Assembly (NCBI GenBank): GCA_044370415.1 | Contig: JBILVO010000004.1 | Location: 1-64,000 of the forward strand | From: CAMCQY01 sp044370415 | Lineage (GTDB): Bacteria > Planctomycetota > Planctomycetia > Pirellulales > UBA1268 | DNA: 64,000 nt | Direction: 5' to 3' | Shown here: in pieces, positions 44,976 through 53,314 of the stretch | Layout of the letters: each line of letters starts with the position of its first letter | Numbering within the stretch: position 1 is the first letter of the stretch | Translations under genes and position numbers: made by a program | Notes under the pieces: generated by a model | What the model was told of the DNA's origin: nothing | The model's database searches: none | Seen by the model: only the letters and a program-made list of their open reading frames with translations

Positions 44976-45773
44976 ATGAGCCGACTGTCTGGAATCTTCT
45001 GGTCTCTGCTGTTCCTCGCCGTGCCGGTGCTGGGCGTGGCCACGTTCGCCGTGGCGCCCGCCTACGACATCTGGCTGCCGAAGGACGTCTCCGAGCACGG
45101 TCCCGCGATCGACGGCCTGTTCATGTTCATCCTCGTCCTCACGGGCGTGGTCTTCATCGTCACGGAGATGCTGCTCTTTTGGTTCATCTGGAAGTACGAT
45201 GCATCGCAGGTGAAGGGACCCGCCACCTACATCCATGGCAGCCACGTGCTCGAGGTAGTGTGGACGATCATCCCGGCGGCCACGCTGCTCTTCCTCGCGA
45301 TCTACCAGATGAACACCTGGGCCGACGTGAAGATGCGTCGGCCCGCGATGGCACCGACCGTGGAGGTCGTGGCGCGGCAGTTCGAGTGGCGGCTCCGCTA
45401 TCCGGGCCGCGACGGCGTGCTGGGCACCCGCGACGACCTGTTCCTCACGAACGACCTGCACGTGCCGGTCGACGAGGATGTCCTCATCCAGCTCAAGAGC
45501 ATGGACGTGCTCCACAGCTTCTTCCTCCCCAACCTGCGGATCAAGCAGGACGCCGTGCCGGGCATGAAGATTCCGGTCTGGTTCAAGGCGAAGGAGACGG
45601 GACAGTTCGACATCGTCTGTGCCGAGCTGTGCGGCTGGGGCCACTACAAGATGAAGGGCCGCATCACCGTCGAATCCCGTGCCGACTTCGACCGCTGGCT
45701 CGAGGAGACCTACGCCCGCCAGGAGGCGACGCAGCCCGCTCCCGAGGACGTCGCCGCCTCCACCGCCGAGTGA
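44976..45773 (+). CDS. coxB: Cytochrome c oxidase subunit II
   Basis: A 265-residue subunit with two TM helices (about 7-27 and 43-70) and the CuA domain. Copper ligands are visible in CAELCGWGHYKM, with the earlier His in LHSFFLPNLR. It takes electrons from cytochrome c or a copper protein on the outer side of the membrane. The C-terminal tail is short, with no fused cytochrome c domain. Lies 82 bases before coxA. Confidence 0.95.
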   Translation: MSRLSGIFWSLLFLAVPVLGVATFAVAPAYDIWLPKDVSEHGPAIDGLFMFILVLTGVVFIVTEMLLFWFIWKYDASQVKGPATYIHGSHVLEVVWTIIPAATLLFLAIYQMNTWADVKMRRPAMAPTVEVVARQFEWRLRYPGRDGVLGTRDDLFLTNDLHVPVDEDVLIQLKSMDVLHSFFLPNLRIKQDAVPGMKIPVWFKAKETGQFDIVCAELCGWGHYKMKGRITVESRADFDRWLEETYARQEATQPAPEDVAASTAE

Positions 45774-45854
45774 CCGCATCGAATCGCACCTCCGCAACCT
45801 TCCCGCTCCCCGCCCCCTACGAACACACAGTCAGGCCTCCCAGGAGAGACTGCC

Positions 45855-47672
45855 ATGAGCATCGCTACGACCTCCTCGCTCTCGCACGGAACGGCCACGA
45901 GCCTGCCGCCGGCCCGCAAACCGCGGCCGGTGGCCGAATTCCTCTCGACCTACGTCTTTTCCAAGGACCACAAGGTCATCGGCCTGCAGTTCCTCTTCTC
46001 CACGCTGCTGTGGTTCCTCATCGGCGGGCTCTTGGCGCTCGCCGTCCGCTGGCAGGTCGCCTGGCCGTGGTCCGACGTGCCGGTGCTCGGCAAGCTGTTC
46101 GCGCAGCAGGGCGGCCAGATGTCGCCCGAGTTCTACACGATGCTCTTCACGATGCACGCCTCGGTGATGATCTTCCTGGTGATCATCCCGATCCTCGCGG
46201 GCGCCTTCGGCAACTTCCTCATCCCGCTGATGATCGGCGCCGATGACATGGCGTTCCCCACGCTCAACATGCTTTCGTACTGGTTCATGTGGCCCGCCTT
46301 CGCCTGCTTCGGTGCGAGCTTCTTCGTCGAGGGCGGCGCCGCCTCGGGCGGCTGGACGAGCTACCCGACACTGTCGACGAACCCCGCGTCGTCGCCCTCC
46401 AGCGGCATGGGGCAGACGCTCTGGCTGCTCGGCCTCACCTTTGTGGGCGTTTCGAGCATGCTCGGCAGCGTCAACTACATGACCACGATCATCCTCATGC
46501 GGGCGCCGGGCATGACGATGTTTCGCCTGCCGATGACGATCTGGGGCATGTTCATCACCGCCATCCTCCAGGCCTTCGCCCTCCCCGTGCTCACGGCGGC
46601 CGGCTTCATGCAACTGGCGGACCGCATGTTCGGCACCGGCTTCTTCTCGCCCGAGGGGAACGTCGTCAACAACGCGATCGCCGGCGCCGGCGGCGGCCAA
46701 CCGCTCCTCTGGCAGCACCTCTTCTGGTTCTACAGCCACCCGGCCGTCTACATCATGATCCTGCCGGCGATGGGCATGGTGAGCGACATCCTCACCGTCT
46801 TCGCCCGCAAGCCGCTGTTCGGCTATCGGCCGATGGTCTACTCGGTCGCCGGCATCGCCGGCCTCGGGTTCATCGTCTGGGGCCACCACATGTTCATGTC
46901 GGGCATGAACCCGGCGCTGGGCATCACCTTCATGGTGTCGACGATGATGATCGCCCTGCCGAGCGCCGTGAAGACGTTCAACTGGCTCGGCACTCTGTGG
47001 GGTGGAAAGATCGAGTTCACGACGTCGATGCTCTTCGCACTCTCGTTCGTCTCGATGTTCATCATCGGCGGCCTGTCGGGCATCTTCATGGCCGCCACCC
47101 CGGTCGACATCTTCATCCACGACACCTACTTCATCGTGGCGCACTTCCACTACGTGCTCTTCGCCGGCACGGCGATGGGAGTGTGGGCGGCGATCTACTT
47201 CTGGTTCCCGAAGATGTTCGGCCGCACGATGAACGAGTTCTGGGGGAAGGCCCACTTCTTCCTGACCTTCATCTTCCTCAACGGCACGTTCTTCACGATG
47301 CACATCCTCGGCGCCGTGGGCTTCCCGCGGCGGCTCGCCGATGCATACCACTACGAGACGTTCCACCACCTGCAGCCGCTCAACGCGTTCATGACGTGGT
47401 GCGCCATCGGCATGGTGTCGTGCCAGATCATCTTCGCGATCAACTTCTTCTGGAGCATGTTCTTCGGCCCGGTCGCAGGCCGGAATCCGTGGAACGCCAA
47501 CACGCTCGAGTGGACCGCGCCGAGCCCTCCTGGCCACGGCAACTTCGACTTCCAGCCCGTGGTCTACCGCGGGCCGTACGAATACTCGGTGCCGGGCGTC
47601 GAGAAGGACCACCTGATGCAGACCGATCCTCCGAACGCGGCCGCGGCGGCTGCTGCGGCGGCGTCGCACTGA
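45855..47672 (+). CDS. coxA: Cytochrome c oxidase subunit I, A2 type
   Basis: A 605-residue catalytic subunit with 12 or more TM helices, binding heme a and the heme a3-CuB centre. Copper and heme histidines lie in HDTYFIVAHFHYVLF; the proton-channel helix has YSHPAVYIMILP where A1-type enzymes have GHPEV. The YSHP motif marks the A2 class, in which the key Glu is absent and Tyr-Ser is thought to substitute. It reduces oxygen to water and pumps protons. Start ATG 45855. Confidence 0.95.
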   Translation: MSIATTSSLSHGTATSLPPARKPRPVAEFLSTYVFSKDHKVIGLQFLFSTLLWFLIGGLLALAVRWQVAWPWSDVPVLGKLFAQQGGQMSPEFYTMLFTMHASVMIFLVIIPILAGAFGNFLIPLMIGADDMAFPTLNMLSYWFMWPAFACFGASFFVEGGAASGGWTSYPTLSTNPASSPSSGMGQTLWLLGLTFVGVSSMLGSVNYMTTIILMRAPGMTMFRLPMTIWGMFITAILQAFALPVLTAAGFMQLADRMFGTGFFSPEGNVVNNAIAGAGGGQPLLWQHLFWFYSHPAVYIMILPAMGMVSDILTVFARKPLFGYRPMVYSVAGIAGLGFIVWGHHMFMSGMNPALGITFMVSTMMIALPSAVKTFNWLGTLWGGKIEFTTSMLFALSFVSMFIIGGLSGIFMAATPVDIFIHDTYFIVAHFHYVLFAGTAMGVWAAIYFWFPKMFGRTMNEFWGKAHFFLTFIFLNGTFFTMHILGAVGFPRRLADAYHYETFHHLQPLNAFMTWCAIGMVSCQIIFAINFFWSMFFGPVAGRNPWNANTLEWTAPSPPGHGNFDFQPVVYRGPYEYSVPGVEKDHLMQTDPPNAAAAAAAAASH

Positions 47673-47890
47673 TTGAGGCAGCCGTCCCGGCGGCTGCGAG
47701 AGACTTGAGGCAGCCGTCCCGGCGGCTGCGAGAGACTTGAGGCAGCCGTCCCGGCGGCTGCGAGAGACTTGAGGCAGCCGTCCCGGCGGCTGCGAGAGAC
47801 TTGAGGCAGCCGTGCTGGATGAGGCGGCTGCGAGAGACTTGAGGCAGCCGTGCTGGATGAGGCGGCCAACGAGCGGCTGCGAGAGAGTTG
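47673..47890. repeat. Tandem array of hairpin-forming 32-38 bp repeats
   Basis: Six consecutive units fill the gap between coxA and ctaA. Units 1-4 (47673-47704, 47705-47736, 47737-47768, 47769-47800) are identical 32-mers beginning TTGAGGCAGCCGTCCCGG. Units 5 (47801-47838) and 6 (47839 to about 47890) carry TGCTGGATGA in place of the central CCCGG. Each unit folds as GCAGCCG/CGGCTGC. There is no T-run and no unique spacer, so it is not a CRISPR or a simple terminator. Confidence 0.9.
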
Positions 47891-47935
47891 CGAGACAACA
47901 GACGTTCGACCATCGAGCCGACCGACCACGCCCCC

Positions 47936-48943
47936 ATGACACGCCGCTCCTTCAACTGGCCGCACGCGATTGCGTGCCTGCTCGTCGCGGTGACGGCGGT
48001 GCTGCTGTCGTTCGGGGCGCTCGTCACGACCTATGAGGCGGCGATGGCGGTGCCCGACTGGCCGGGCACCTACGGCCACAACATGTTCCTGTTTCCACTG
48101 ACCGAGTGGCTCCACGGTCCCTGGGACCTGTTCCTCGAGCACGGCCACCGGCTCCTCGGCGCGGCCACGGGCATCGTGACGCTCGTGCTCGTCGCAGTCG
48201 CCTGGCGCGGGCAGGCATCGCCCGCCGTCCGCTGGCTGGCGGTGGCGGCGGTGGCGCTCGTGGTGGTGCAGGGGCTCCTCGGCGGCGCGAGGGTGCTGCT
48301 CGACGACAAGACGGTGGCGAAGGTGCACGCCTGCACCGGCCCGCTGTTCTTCGCCGTGGCGGTGGCGATCGCGACCGCCACCCGGCCGCAGTCGGTCCAA
48401 GGCCCGGGGCGGCCCTCCCCCGAGCCTCCCAGTGCCCGGGCGATCGTGGCCTCGACGGCCGCAGCCGGCCTCGTGATCGCCTCCTACCTGCAGCTCGTGG
48501 CCGGCGCCCAACTGCGGCACCTGGATGCCACCGTCGATCCGTTCACCTTCCGTTGGCTCGTCGGCGTGCACGTGGCTGGTGCGGCCATCGTGGCTGCAAT
48601 CGCCCTGGTGCTCGCCTGGGCCAATGCCTCCGCCACCGCGTCGACACGGACGTGGTCATGGCTGATCGCCGCGTTCGTCGTCGCCCAGGTGGTTCTCGGC
48701 TGCGGCGCCTGGGTCGCCTCCTGGGGGCTTCCCTCGGGCCTCCTCCCCGTCGATTGGCAGCCCACACGGGCCGTCGTCGCCCGGAGCACGAGCGGCGCGA
48801 TGATCGTCACCGGCCACGTGCTGCTCGGCATGGCAATCCTCGGCTCGTCGGTCGTGCTCTGGATCATCGGCGGCGGACTGGCGTCCCACGGCGACCGTCG
48901 CCGGCTTCCGGGCGACGTCGAGATGGAAAGGGCCTTCGCATGA
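47936..48943 (+). CDS. ctaA: Heme A synthase
   Basis: A 335-residue membrane protein with eight TM helices that oxidises heme O to heme A for the oxidase. Four conserved His-containing helices are recognisable: LEHGHRLLGAATG, AKVHACTGPLF, GVHVAGAAI and TGHVLLGMA. An internal duplication of four-helix halves is typical. Start ATG 47936 is preferred over TTG 47888, which lies inside the repeat array. The stop overlaps ctaB by four bases (ATGA). Confidence 0.92.
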   Translation: MTRRSFNWPHAIACLLVAVTAVLLSFGALVTTYEAAMAVPDWPGTYGHNMFLFPLTEWLHGPWDLFLEHGHRLLGAATGIVTLVLVAVAWRGQASPAVRWLAVAAVALVVVQGLLGGARVLLDDKTVAKVHACTGPLFFAVAVAIATATRPQSVQGPGRPSPEPPSARAIVASTAAAGLVIASYLQLVAGAQLRHLDATVDPFTFRWLVGVHVAGAAIVAAIALVLAWANASATASTRTWSWLIAAFVVAQVVLGCGAWVASWGLPSGLLPVDWQPTRAVVARSTSGAMIVTGHVLLGMAILGSSVVLWIIGGGLASHGDRRRLPGDVEMERAFA

Positions 48944-49923
48944 GCCCGCCCCCCGTGCTCGCGCCCGTCCCCGTCGCCATCCCCGCGGCTGCGCTGCCGG
49001 TCGACGCCGAGTCGCTGACGGTACCCCGTGGATTCGCCGCCTGCTGGGCCGACGGCTCGCAGCTCGTGCGGCCGCGGATCGCGCTGATGGTCCTCGCGAC
49101 CGTGTGGGCAGCGGCCTGGATCACCGCCGGCGCCGACCGGCTGCCGGCCGGCACGATCGGCTGGCTCCTGCTCGGCACGGCGCTCGTCGCCGCAAGCTCG
49201 AGCATCGCGAACCAGATCGTCGAGCGTGCCACCGATCGGCTGATGCCCCGCACGGCGCGGCGTCCGATCGCCAGCGGTCGCCTGGCCGTGGAGCCGGCCG
49301 TCGCGGCGGCGGCGGTGCTGCTCGCAGCCGGCCTCGCCATCCAGACGCGGGTCTGCGGCTGGCCGCCGGCCGCGGCCGCACTTGCCACGTGGCTGCTCTA
49401 CGTCGTCGTCTACACGCCGCTGAAAAAGACCACGCCGCTCAACACCGCAGTCGGCGCCGTGGCCGGAGCGTTGCCCGTCGCGATCGGATGGCTGGCCGCC
49501 GACGGCCCGCGGCGACTGGCTGCCGGCGACGCGGCGGGAACGCTCGCCGTGGCGGCGCTGGCCACCGTGCTCTACCTCTGGCAGTTCCCGCACTTCATGG
49601 CGATCGCCTGGCTCTACCGGCGGCAGTACGCGGCCGCCGGGCTGCGGATGCTCACCGTCGACGATCCCTCGGGCCTGCGGGCGGCGGCGCAATCGCTGGC
49701 CGCCGCGCTGGCGATGATCCCGGTGAGCCTGGTGCTGGCCGTGCCCTCCGGCAGCGTCAGGCTCTTCCTGGCTGCGGCGATCGCCGCGGTCGCCTATGCT
49801 GTCGCCACCGTCAGTTTCGCGATCCGCCGCGACGACGCGTCGGCCCGCGTGCTCCTGTTCACCTCCCTCGGCTCCCTGCTCGCGCTGCTCACGGCCGCGG
49901 TCGTGCTCGGCACGCCGTCCTGA
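48940..49923 (+). CDS. ctaB: Protoheme IX farnesyltransferase (heme O synthase)
   Basis: A 327-residue UbiA-family membrane enzyme that adds farnesyl to heme B, giving heme O. The first metal/diphosphate motif reads NQIVERATDRLMPRTARRP; the usual NxxxDxxxD has Glu in place of the first Asp. The second region is YTPLKKTTPLNTAVGAVAGA, followed by LWQFPHFMAIAWLYR. About eight TM helices. Coupled to ctaA by ATGA overlap, so both steps of heme A synthesis are made together. Confidence 0.93.
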   Translation: MSPPPVLAPVPVAIPAAALPVDAESLTVPRGFAACWADGSQLVRPRIALMVLATVWAAAWITAGADRLPAGTIGWLLLGTALVAASSSIANQIVERATDRLMPRTARRPIASGRLAVEPAVAAAAVLLAAGLAIQTRVCGWPPAAAALATWLLYVVVYTPLKKTTPLNTAVGAVAGALPVAIGWLAADGPRRLAAGDAAGTLAVAALATVLYLWQFPHFMAIAWLYRRQYAAAGLRMLTVDDPSGLRAAAQSLAAALAMIPVSLVLAVPSGSVRLFLAAAIAAVAYAVATVSFAIRRDDASARVLLFTSLGSLLALLTAAVVLGTPS

Positions 49924-49967
49924 CCTCCTCCACGCTCCACGAACGACCTCCGGAAAGCGACCTGCTC

Positions 49968-50954
49968 ATGTCCGCCTCAGCGATCACGGCTTCCCACGGC
50001 CACGACGGCCACGGTCACGGTCACGACGACGGCCACCACGGGCACATCACACTGCAGTACCAGCCCGGGCTGCCGCTCACTCGCGGCAAGCTGATCATGT
50101 GGCTGTTCTTGTCGACGGAGATCATGTTCTTCGCGGCGCTGCTGGGCAGCTACGTCGTGCTGCGGTTCGGCGCCCCCGTCTGGCCCAAGCCGCATCACGT
50201 GCACCTGTCGGAGCCGATCGGGGCGTTCAACACCTTCGTGCTGATCTGCTCGAGCGTCACCATCGTTCTCGCCCTCGAGTCCGCGCGGGCCAACAAGGCG
50301 AGCGTGGCGAAGATCTGGATGCTGCTGACCCTCCTGCTCGGAACGCTCTTCCTCGGCGTGAAGGGCTACGAGTACGCGGCCAAGTTCTCGCACGGCATCT
50401 ACCCGGCGATGCCCCACAGCCGCATCTACGAGCGGCCCGATCTCTACTACGGCTCCGCCGTCCGGGCCAGGCTCGGCGAGCCGGCGATCATCGACAGGCT
50501 CAAGGAACTCGACGACACGCCCGCCGACAAGCTGACCGCCGAGCAGGTCGCGGCCCGCGGCCGGCTCCAGCAGATCCGCAAGATGGTGGCGAGCCCCGAC
50601 CAGCAGGCCTTCGACCTCGCCGTCGTCGCCGACCAGGTGATGCCGCTGCCGACGGAGGGCTCCGGGAGCGACCACGGCGGAGGGCACGGTGGCCACGCCA
50701 GCGGCCTCAACGACGTCTTCCCGTGGCTGAGGCTGCCCACCGTCATTCCCGGCGGCAACATGTGGGCCAGCACCTACTTCCTGCTCACGGGCTTCCACGC
50801 GATCCACGTCGGCGTGGGACTGCTCGTGTTCGCGATCATGCTCACCTGGACGCTCAATGCCAAGCGGGCCGGGGCGATCGAGAACATCGGCCTCTACTGG
50901 CACTTCGTCGATCTCGTGTGGATCTTCCTCTTCCCGCTCCTCTACCTCTTTTGA
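49968..50954 (+). CDS. coxC: Cytochrome c oxidase subunit III, with insertions
   Basis: A 328-residue membrane subunit. Family stretches: GKLIMWLFLSTEIMFFAALL, LGVKGYEYAAKF, STYFLLTGFHAIHVGVGLL and YWHFVDLVWIFLFPLLYL. An N-terminal His-rich tail (HGHDGHGHGHDDGHHGH) and a soluble insertion of about 100 residues (roughly 150-250, itself with a His/Gly stretch) set it apart from ordinary subunit III (about 200-270 residues). The His clusters may bind metal. Start ATG 49968. Confidence 0.92.
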   Translation: MSASAITASHGHDGHGHGHDDGHHGHITLQYQPGLPLTRGKLIMWLFLSTEIMFFAALLGSYVVLRFGAPVWPKPHHVHLSEPIGAFNTFVLICSSVTIVLALESARANKASVAKIWMLLTLLLGTLFLGVKGYEYAAKFSHGIYPAMPHSRIYERPDLYYGSAVRARLGEPAIIDRLKELDDTPADKLTAEQVAARGRLQQIRKMVASPDQQAFDLAVVADQVMPLPTEGSGSDHGGGHGGHASGLNDVFPWLRLPTVIPGGNMWASTYFLLTGFHAIHVGVGLLVFAIMLTWTLNAKRAGAIENIGLYWHFVDLVWIFLFPLLYLF

Positions 50955-50959
50955 GGCTC

Positions 50960-51460
50960 ATGATGTCCGACCACGACCCCCACGGCCCCGTCACCCGGCC
51001 CGGCGCGTCCGCCGACGAGACGCTGCAGCACGCGATCGAGGCGGAGCACGGCGGACACGGCGACCACCACTCCCACGGCGGGCTGGGCAAGTACCTGCTC
51101 GTGTTCCTCGCCCTCTGCGGCCTGACGACGATGTCGTTCTTCACCTACTCGCCGGCCTGGCCCTGGCGGGACCAGCCGCAGGTGGGCTGGACCTTCATGA
51201 TGGCGGTCTCGTGCACGAAGGCGATGCTCGTGATCCTGTGCTTCATGCACGTCTGGTGGGAGGCGAACTGGAAGTACGTGCTCACGATCCCCGCCGCCAT
51301 GATGGCGCTGTTTCTGGCGATCATGCTCATCCCCGACATCGGCCTGCGGAACCGGATGGTTTCTCAGGAGCGGGCGCTGCACATGGCGCGGGGCTCCGAC
51401 GTGCGGCTTATGGAGCAGGCCGGCGAGGCGAAGGCGCTCGAGCAACCGGCGGGGCACTGA
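50960..51460 (+). CDS. Cytochrome c oxidase subunit IV-like protein
   Basis: A 166-residue protein with a His-rich N terminus (EHGGHGDHHSHGG) and three TM helices (GKYLLVFLALCGLTT, MMAVSCTKAMLVILCFMHVW, VLTIPAAMMALFLAIMLIP). This pattern fits the prokaryotic subunit IV family. ATG at 50960 and 50963 are both in frame. It starts six bases after coxC and is followed by tandem terminators, so it likely ends the core cox transcript. Confidence 0.85.
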   Translation: MMSDHDPHGPVTRPGASADETLQHAIEAEHGGHGDHHSHGGLGKYLLVFLALCGLTTMSFFTYSPAWPWRDQPQVGWTFMMAVSCTKAMLVILCFMHVWWEANWKYVLTIPAAMMALFLAIMLIPDIGLRNRMVSQERALHMARGSDVRLMEQAGEAKALEQPAGH

Positions 51461-51473
51461 ATACACGCGAAAC

Positions 51474-51493
51474 ACGGCCATCCTGGCCGTTTT
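51474..51493 (+). terminator. Intrinsic terminator after the cox genes, copy 1
   Basis: ACGGCCA pairs with TGGCCGT around a TCC loop, ending in TTTT. It lies 14 bases after the subunit IV stop. Confidence 0.65.
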
Positions 51494-51554
51494 CGCTGGG
51501 AACCTCGCGACGGCCGTCCGGGCCGTCGAGTCACACACTTGATACACGCGAAAC

Positions 51555-51574
51555 ACGGCCATCCTGGCCGTTTT
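51555..51574 (+). terminator. Intrinsic terminator after the cox genes, copy 2
   Basis: Identical to the hairpin and T-run at 51474-51493, repeated 81 bases downstream as part of the tandem repeat. Confidence 0.6.
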
Positions 51575-51645
51575 CGCTGGGAACCTCGCGACGGCCGTCC
51601 GGGCCGTCGGAGGGGATGCCTGATCCACACGAAACACGGCCGTCC

Positions 51646-52332
51646 ATGGCCCACAGTGAAACGTTGTCCAGCAAAGACGTCAGTGTCTCGCGTGGCATTC
51701 TTGCCGCAGTCGTGATCGCGTGCGTCACCCCGGCCTGTCTCGGCTGTGGCCGGCCCGCTGCGGTCGAGGCCGTGCCGCGCGTCCGCGAATCCGCTCCACA
51801 ACCGGCGCCGGCGCGGATGGAGCCGGGCGCGCCGGCGGCGCGGTTCCTGCTCACCGAGCGCGACGGCACCCCGTTCGATTCCGCTGCGCTTCGCGGCAAG
51901 GTCTGGCTGGCAAGCGTGTTCTTCGCCAACTGCCCCGGCCCGTGCTTCCGCGAGAACCAGGCGATCGCCGACATCCTGCGGGCCATTCCCGATCCCGATT
52001 TCGTCGCCGTCAGCGTGACCTGCGATCCGGAAAATGACACGCCGGAGGCGCTGCGTCGCTACGCCGAGCGTTTCGAGGCCGACGCGGGCCGCTGGAAGTT
52101 CCTCACCGGCGACATGGCCACGATCAAAGAGCTCGCCAACGGCACCCTCCTGTTGCCGGCGGAAGTGGGCGTGCACTCGGAACGGGGCGTCGTCTTCGAC
52201 CGGCAGGGACGGCTGCGCGGCAGCTACCACCTGCTGCAGCCCGACCGCGTGAAGCTGCTGGAGAAGCTGATCCGCGAGGTGCTCGACGAGCCCGCGGACG
52301 CCGCCGCCCCCGGGGAGGAGGTCCGTCCATGA
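51646..52332 (+). CDS. SCO1/SenC-family copper chaperone
   Basis: A 228-residue thioredoxin-fold protein for CuA assembly in the oxidase. Copper ligands are the CxxxC in NCPGPCFREN and probably the His in EVGVHSERG. An N-terminal hydrophobic segment (RGILAAVVIACVTPACLGC) anchors or lipidates it. The Cys pair is spaced as in SCO proteins (C-P-x-x-C), though flanking residues differ from the common CPTTCP. Start ATG 51646; ATG 51616 lies in the decayed repeat. The stop overlaps the next start by four bases. Confidence 0.88.
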   Translation: MAHSETLSSKDVSVSRGILAAVVIACVTPACLGCGRPAAVEAVPRVRESAPQPAPARMEPGAPAARFLLTERDGTPFDSAALRGKVWLASVFFANCPGPCFRENQAIADILRAIPDPDFVAVSVTCDPENDTPEALRRYAERFEADAGRWKFLTGDMATIKELANGTLLLPAEVGVHSERGVVFDRQGRLRGSYHLLQPDRVKLLEKLIREVLDEPADAAAPGEEVRP

Positions 52333-52787
52333 GCCTCGTCGAAGCGGCCCGCGCGCTGCCCGCCGTCAATGCCTCGCTCAACGCGCTGGCGACGATCCTG
52401 CTCGTGTACGGCTGGGCGGCCATCCGCCGTGGCGACGTTCGCACGCATCGCAAGGCGATGGTGGCGGCGTTCGGCGTGTCGACGCTCTTCCTGGCCTGCT
52501 ACCTGTCGTACCACGCCGTCGTGGGGCACGTGCCCTTCGCGGGGCAGGGGATGGCCCGCACGGTCTACTTCACGATCCTGATCTCACACATCCTGCTGGC
52601 CGTCGCGGTGCCCGTGCTGGCGATCTCGATGTTCGCACTGGCGTGGCGGGGCCGTTTCGAAGCGCACCGCCGGCTCGGACGGATCGCACTGCCGATCTGG
52701 CTGTACGTCTCGGTGACCGGCGTCGTGATCTACCTGATGCTCTACCACCTGTTCCCCGGGGCCGTCCCCATCCCGGCGGCAGGCTGA
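52329..52787 (+). CDS. DUF420-family membrane protein
   Basis: A 152-residue membrane protein with four TM helices (ASLNALATILLVYGWAAI, MVAAFGVSTLFLACYLSYH, FTILISHILLAVAVPVLAIS, LPIWLYVSVTGVVIYLMLYH). Conserved His residues occur at helix ends (RTHRKAM, SYHAVVGH, EAHRRLGR). Second DUF420 protein of the window. Coupled to SCO by ATGA overlap, which supports a role in oxidase assembly or heme/copper handling (inference). Confidence 0.85.
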   Translation: MSLVEAARALPAVNASLNALATILLVYGWAAIRRGDVRTHRKAMVAAFGVSTLFLACYLSYHAVVGHVPFAGQGMARTVYFTILISHILLAVAVPVLAISMFALAWRGRFEAHRRLGRIALPIWLYVSVTGVVIYLMLYHLFPGAVPIPAAG

Positions 52788-52837
52788 CCGTCCGGCCCGT
52801 CGATGGAGAGACGTCGACAGGGATGACGAGCGGCACG

Positions 52838-52866
52838 TTGGTCGACGCGGCACGGGAGCCTATGAT
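52838..52866 (+). promoter_or_regulatory. Sigma-70-type promoter before the cox-linked unknown genes
   Basis: TTGGTC at 52838-52843, 17 bases, TATGAT at 52861-52866. It would start a new transcript about 75 bases before the gene at 52949 and argues against the alternative start at ATG 52862, which lies inside the -10. Confidence 0.5.
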
Positions 52867-52948
52867 TGAATCAGACGTGCTGGGTGATGCAGGCTCGGCG
52901 GCCGTCGCCGGCATGCCGGAGGCACGACGCGGGGAGACGAGGCGAACC

Positions 52949-53314
52949 ATGCTCGAGATGGCGAAACGAGCCCTCCACATCCTCCGTTCGCCGACGTCGC
53001 GCGGCCTGCTCGCCGCGGCCGTGCTGCTGCTCTGCGTGGCCGCGGGGTCCGAGGCCCTCGGCTGCCCGAACTGCAAGGACGCGGTCAACACGACCGACCC
53101 GGAGGGCCTGAACGTCGCCCGCGGCTACTTCTACAGCATTCTGCTGATGCTGGCGATGCCGTTCACGCTCGTCGGCTCGTTCGGCATCTACGTCTGGCGC
53201 GAGATGCGCCGGCAGCGACAGTCGTCCGACGCCGTGCCGCCCGACTTCGTGGCGGAGCCGCGGCTCGGCGGCGGGCAGGGCGTCGCGTCCCCTCCGACGG
53301 CGGCGGTGCCGTGA
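52949..53314 (+). CDS. Small membrane protein with CPNC motif
   Basis: A 121-residue protein with a signal-like segment (SRGLLAAAVLLLCVAAGSEALG) followed at once by CPNCKDAV, then a TM helix (FYSILLMLAMPFTLVGSFGIYVW) and a short cytoplasmic tail. The CxxC at the exported side could bind metal or act as a thiol pair. No family name is recognised. The stop overlaps the next start (GTGA). Together with its neighbours it appears to be a cox-linked accessory group. Confidence 0.75.
   Translation: MLEMAKRALHILRSPTSRGLLAAAVLLLCVAAGSEALGCPNCKDAVNTTDPEGLNVARGYFYSILLMLAMPFTLVGSFGIYVWREMRRQRQSSDAVPPDFVAEPRLGGGQGVASPPTAAVP

Larger units (their letters stand above)
51461..51641. repeat. 81-bp tandem repeat (two full copies and a partial third)
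   Basis: Bases 51461-51528 and 51542-51609 are identical over 68 bases, with a period of 81. A degraded third copy begins near 51623 and runs into the next gene start. Each full copy contains the terminator hairpin listed below and a second hairpin (GACGGCC/GGCCGTC). The array fills the gap between the subunit IV gene and SCO. Confidence 0.9.

Noticed and set aside
47673..47890. CRISPR array
   Set aside because: Units are directly adjacent with no unique spacers, each is self-complementary, and no cas genes are present.
45831..47942. Long minus-strand ORF opposite coxA
   Set aside because: Shadow of coxA and of the tandem array. No recognisable domain, rich in His/Glu/Arg.
52862..53314. Longer version of the CPNC membrane protein starting at ATG 52862
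   Set aside because: That ATG lies inside the TATGAT hexamer of a well-spaced promoter. The start at 52949 puts the signal segment at the N terminus.
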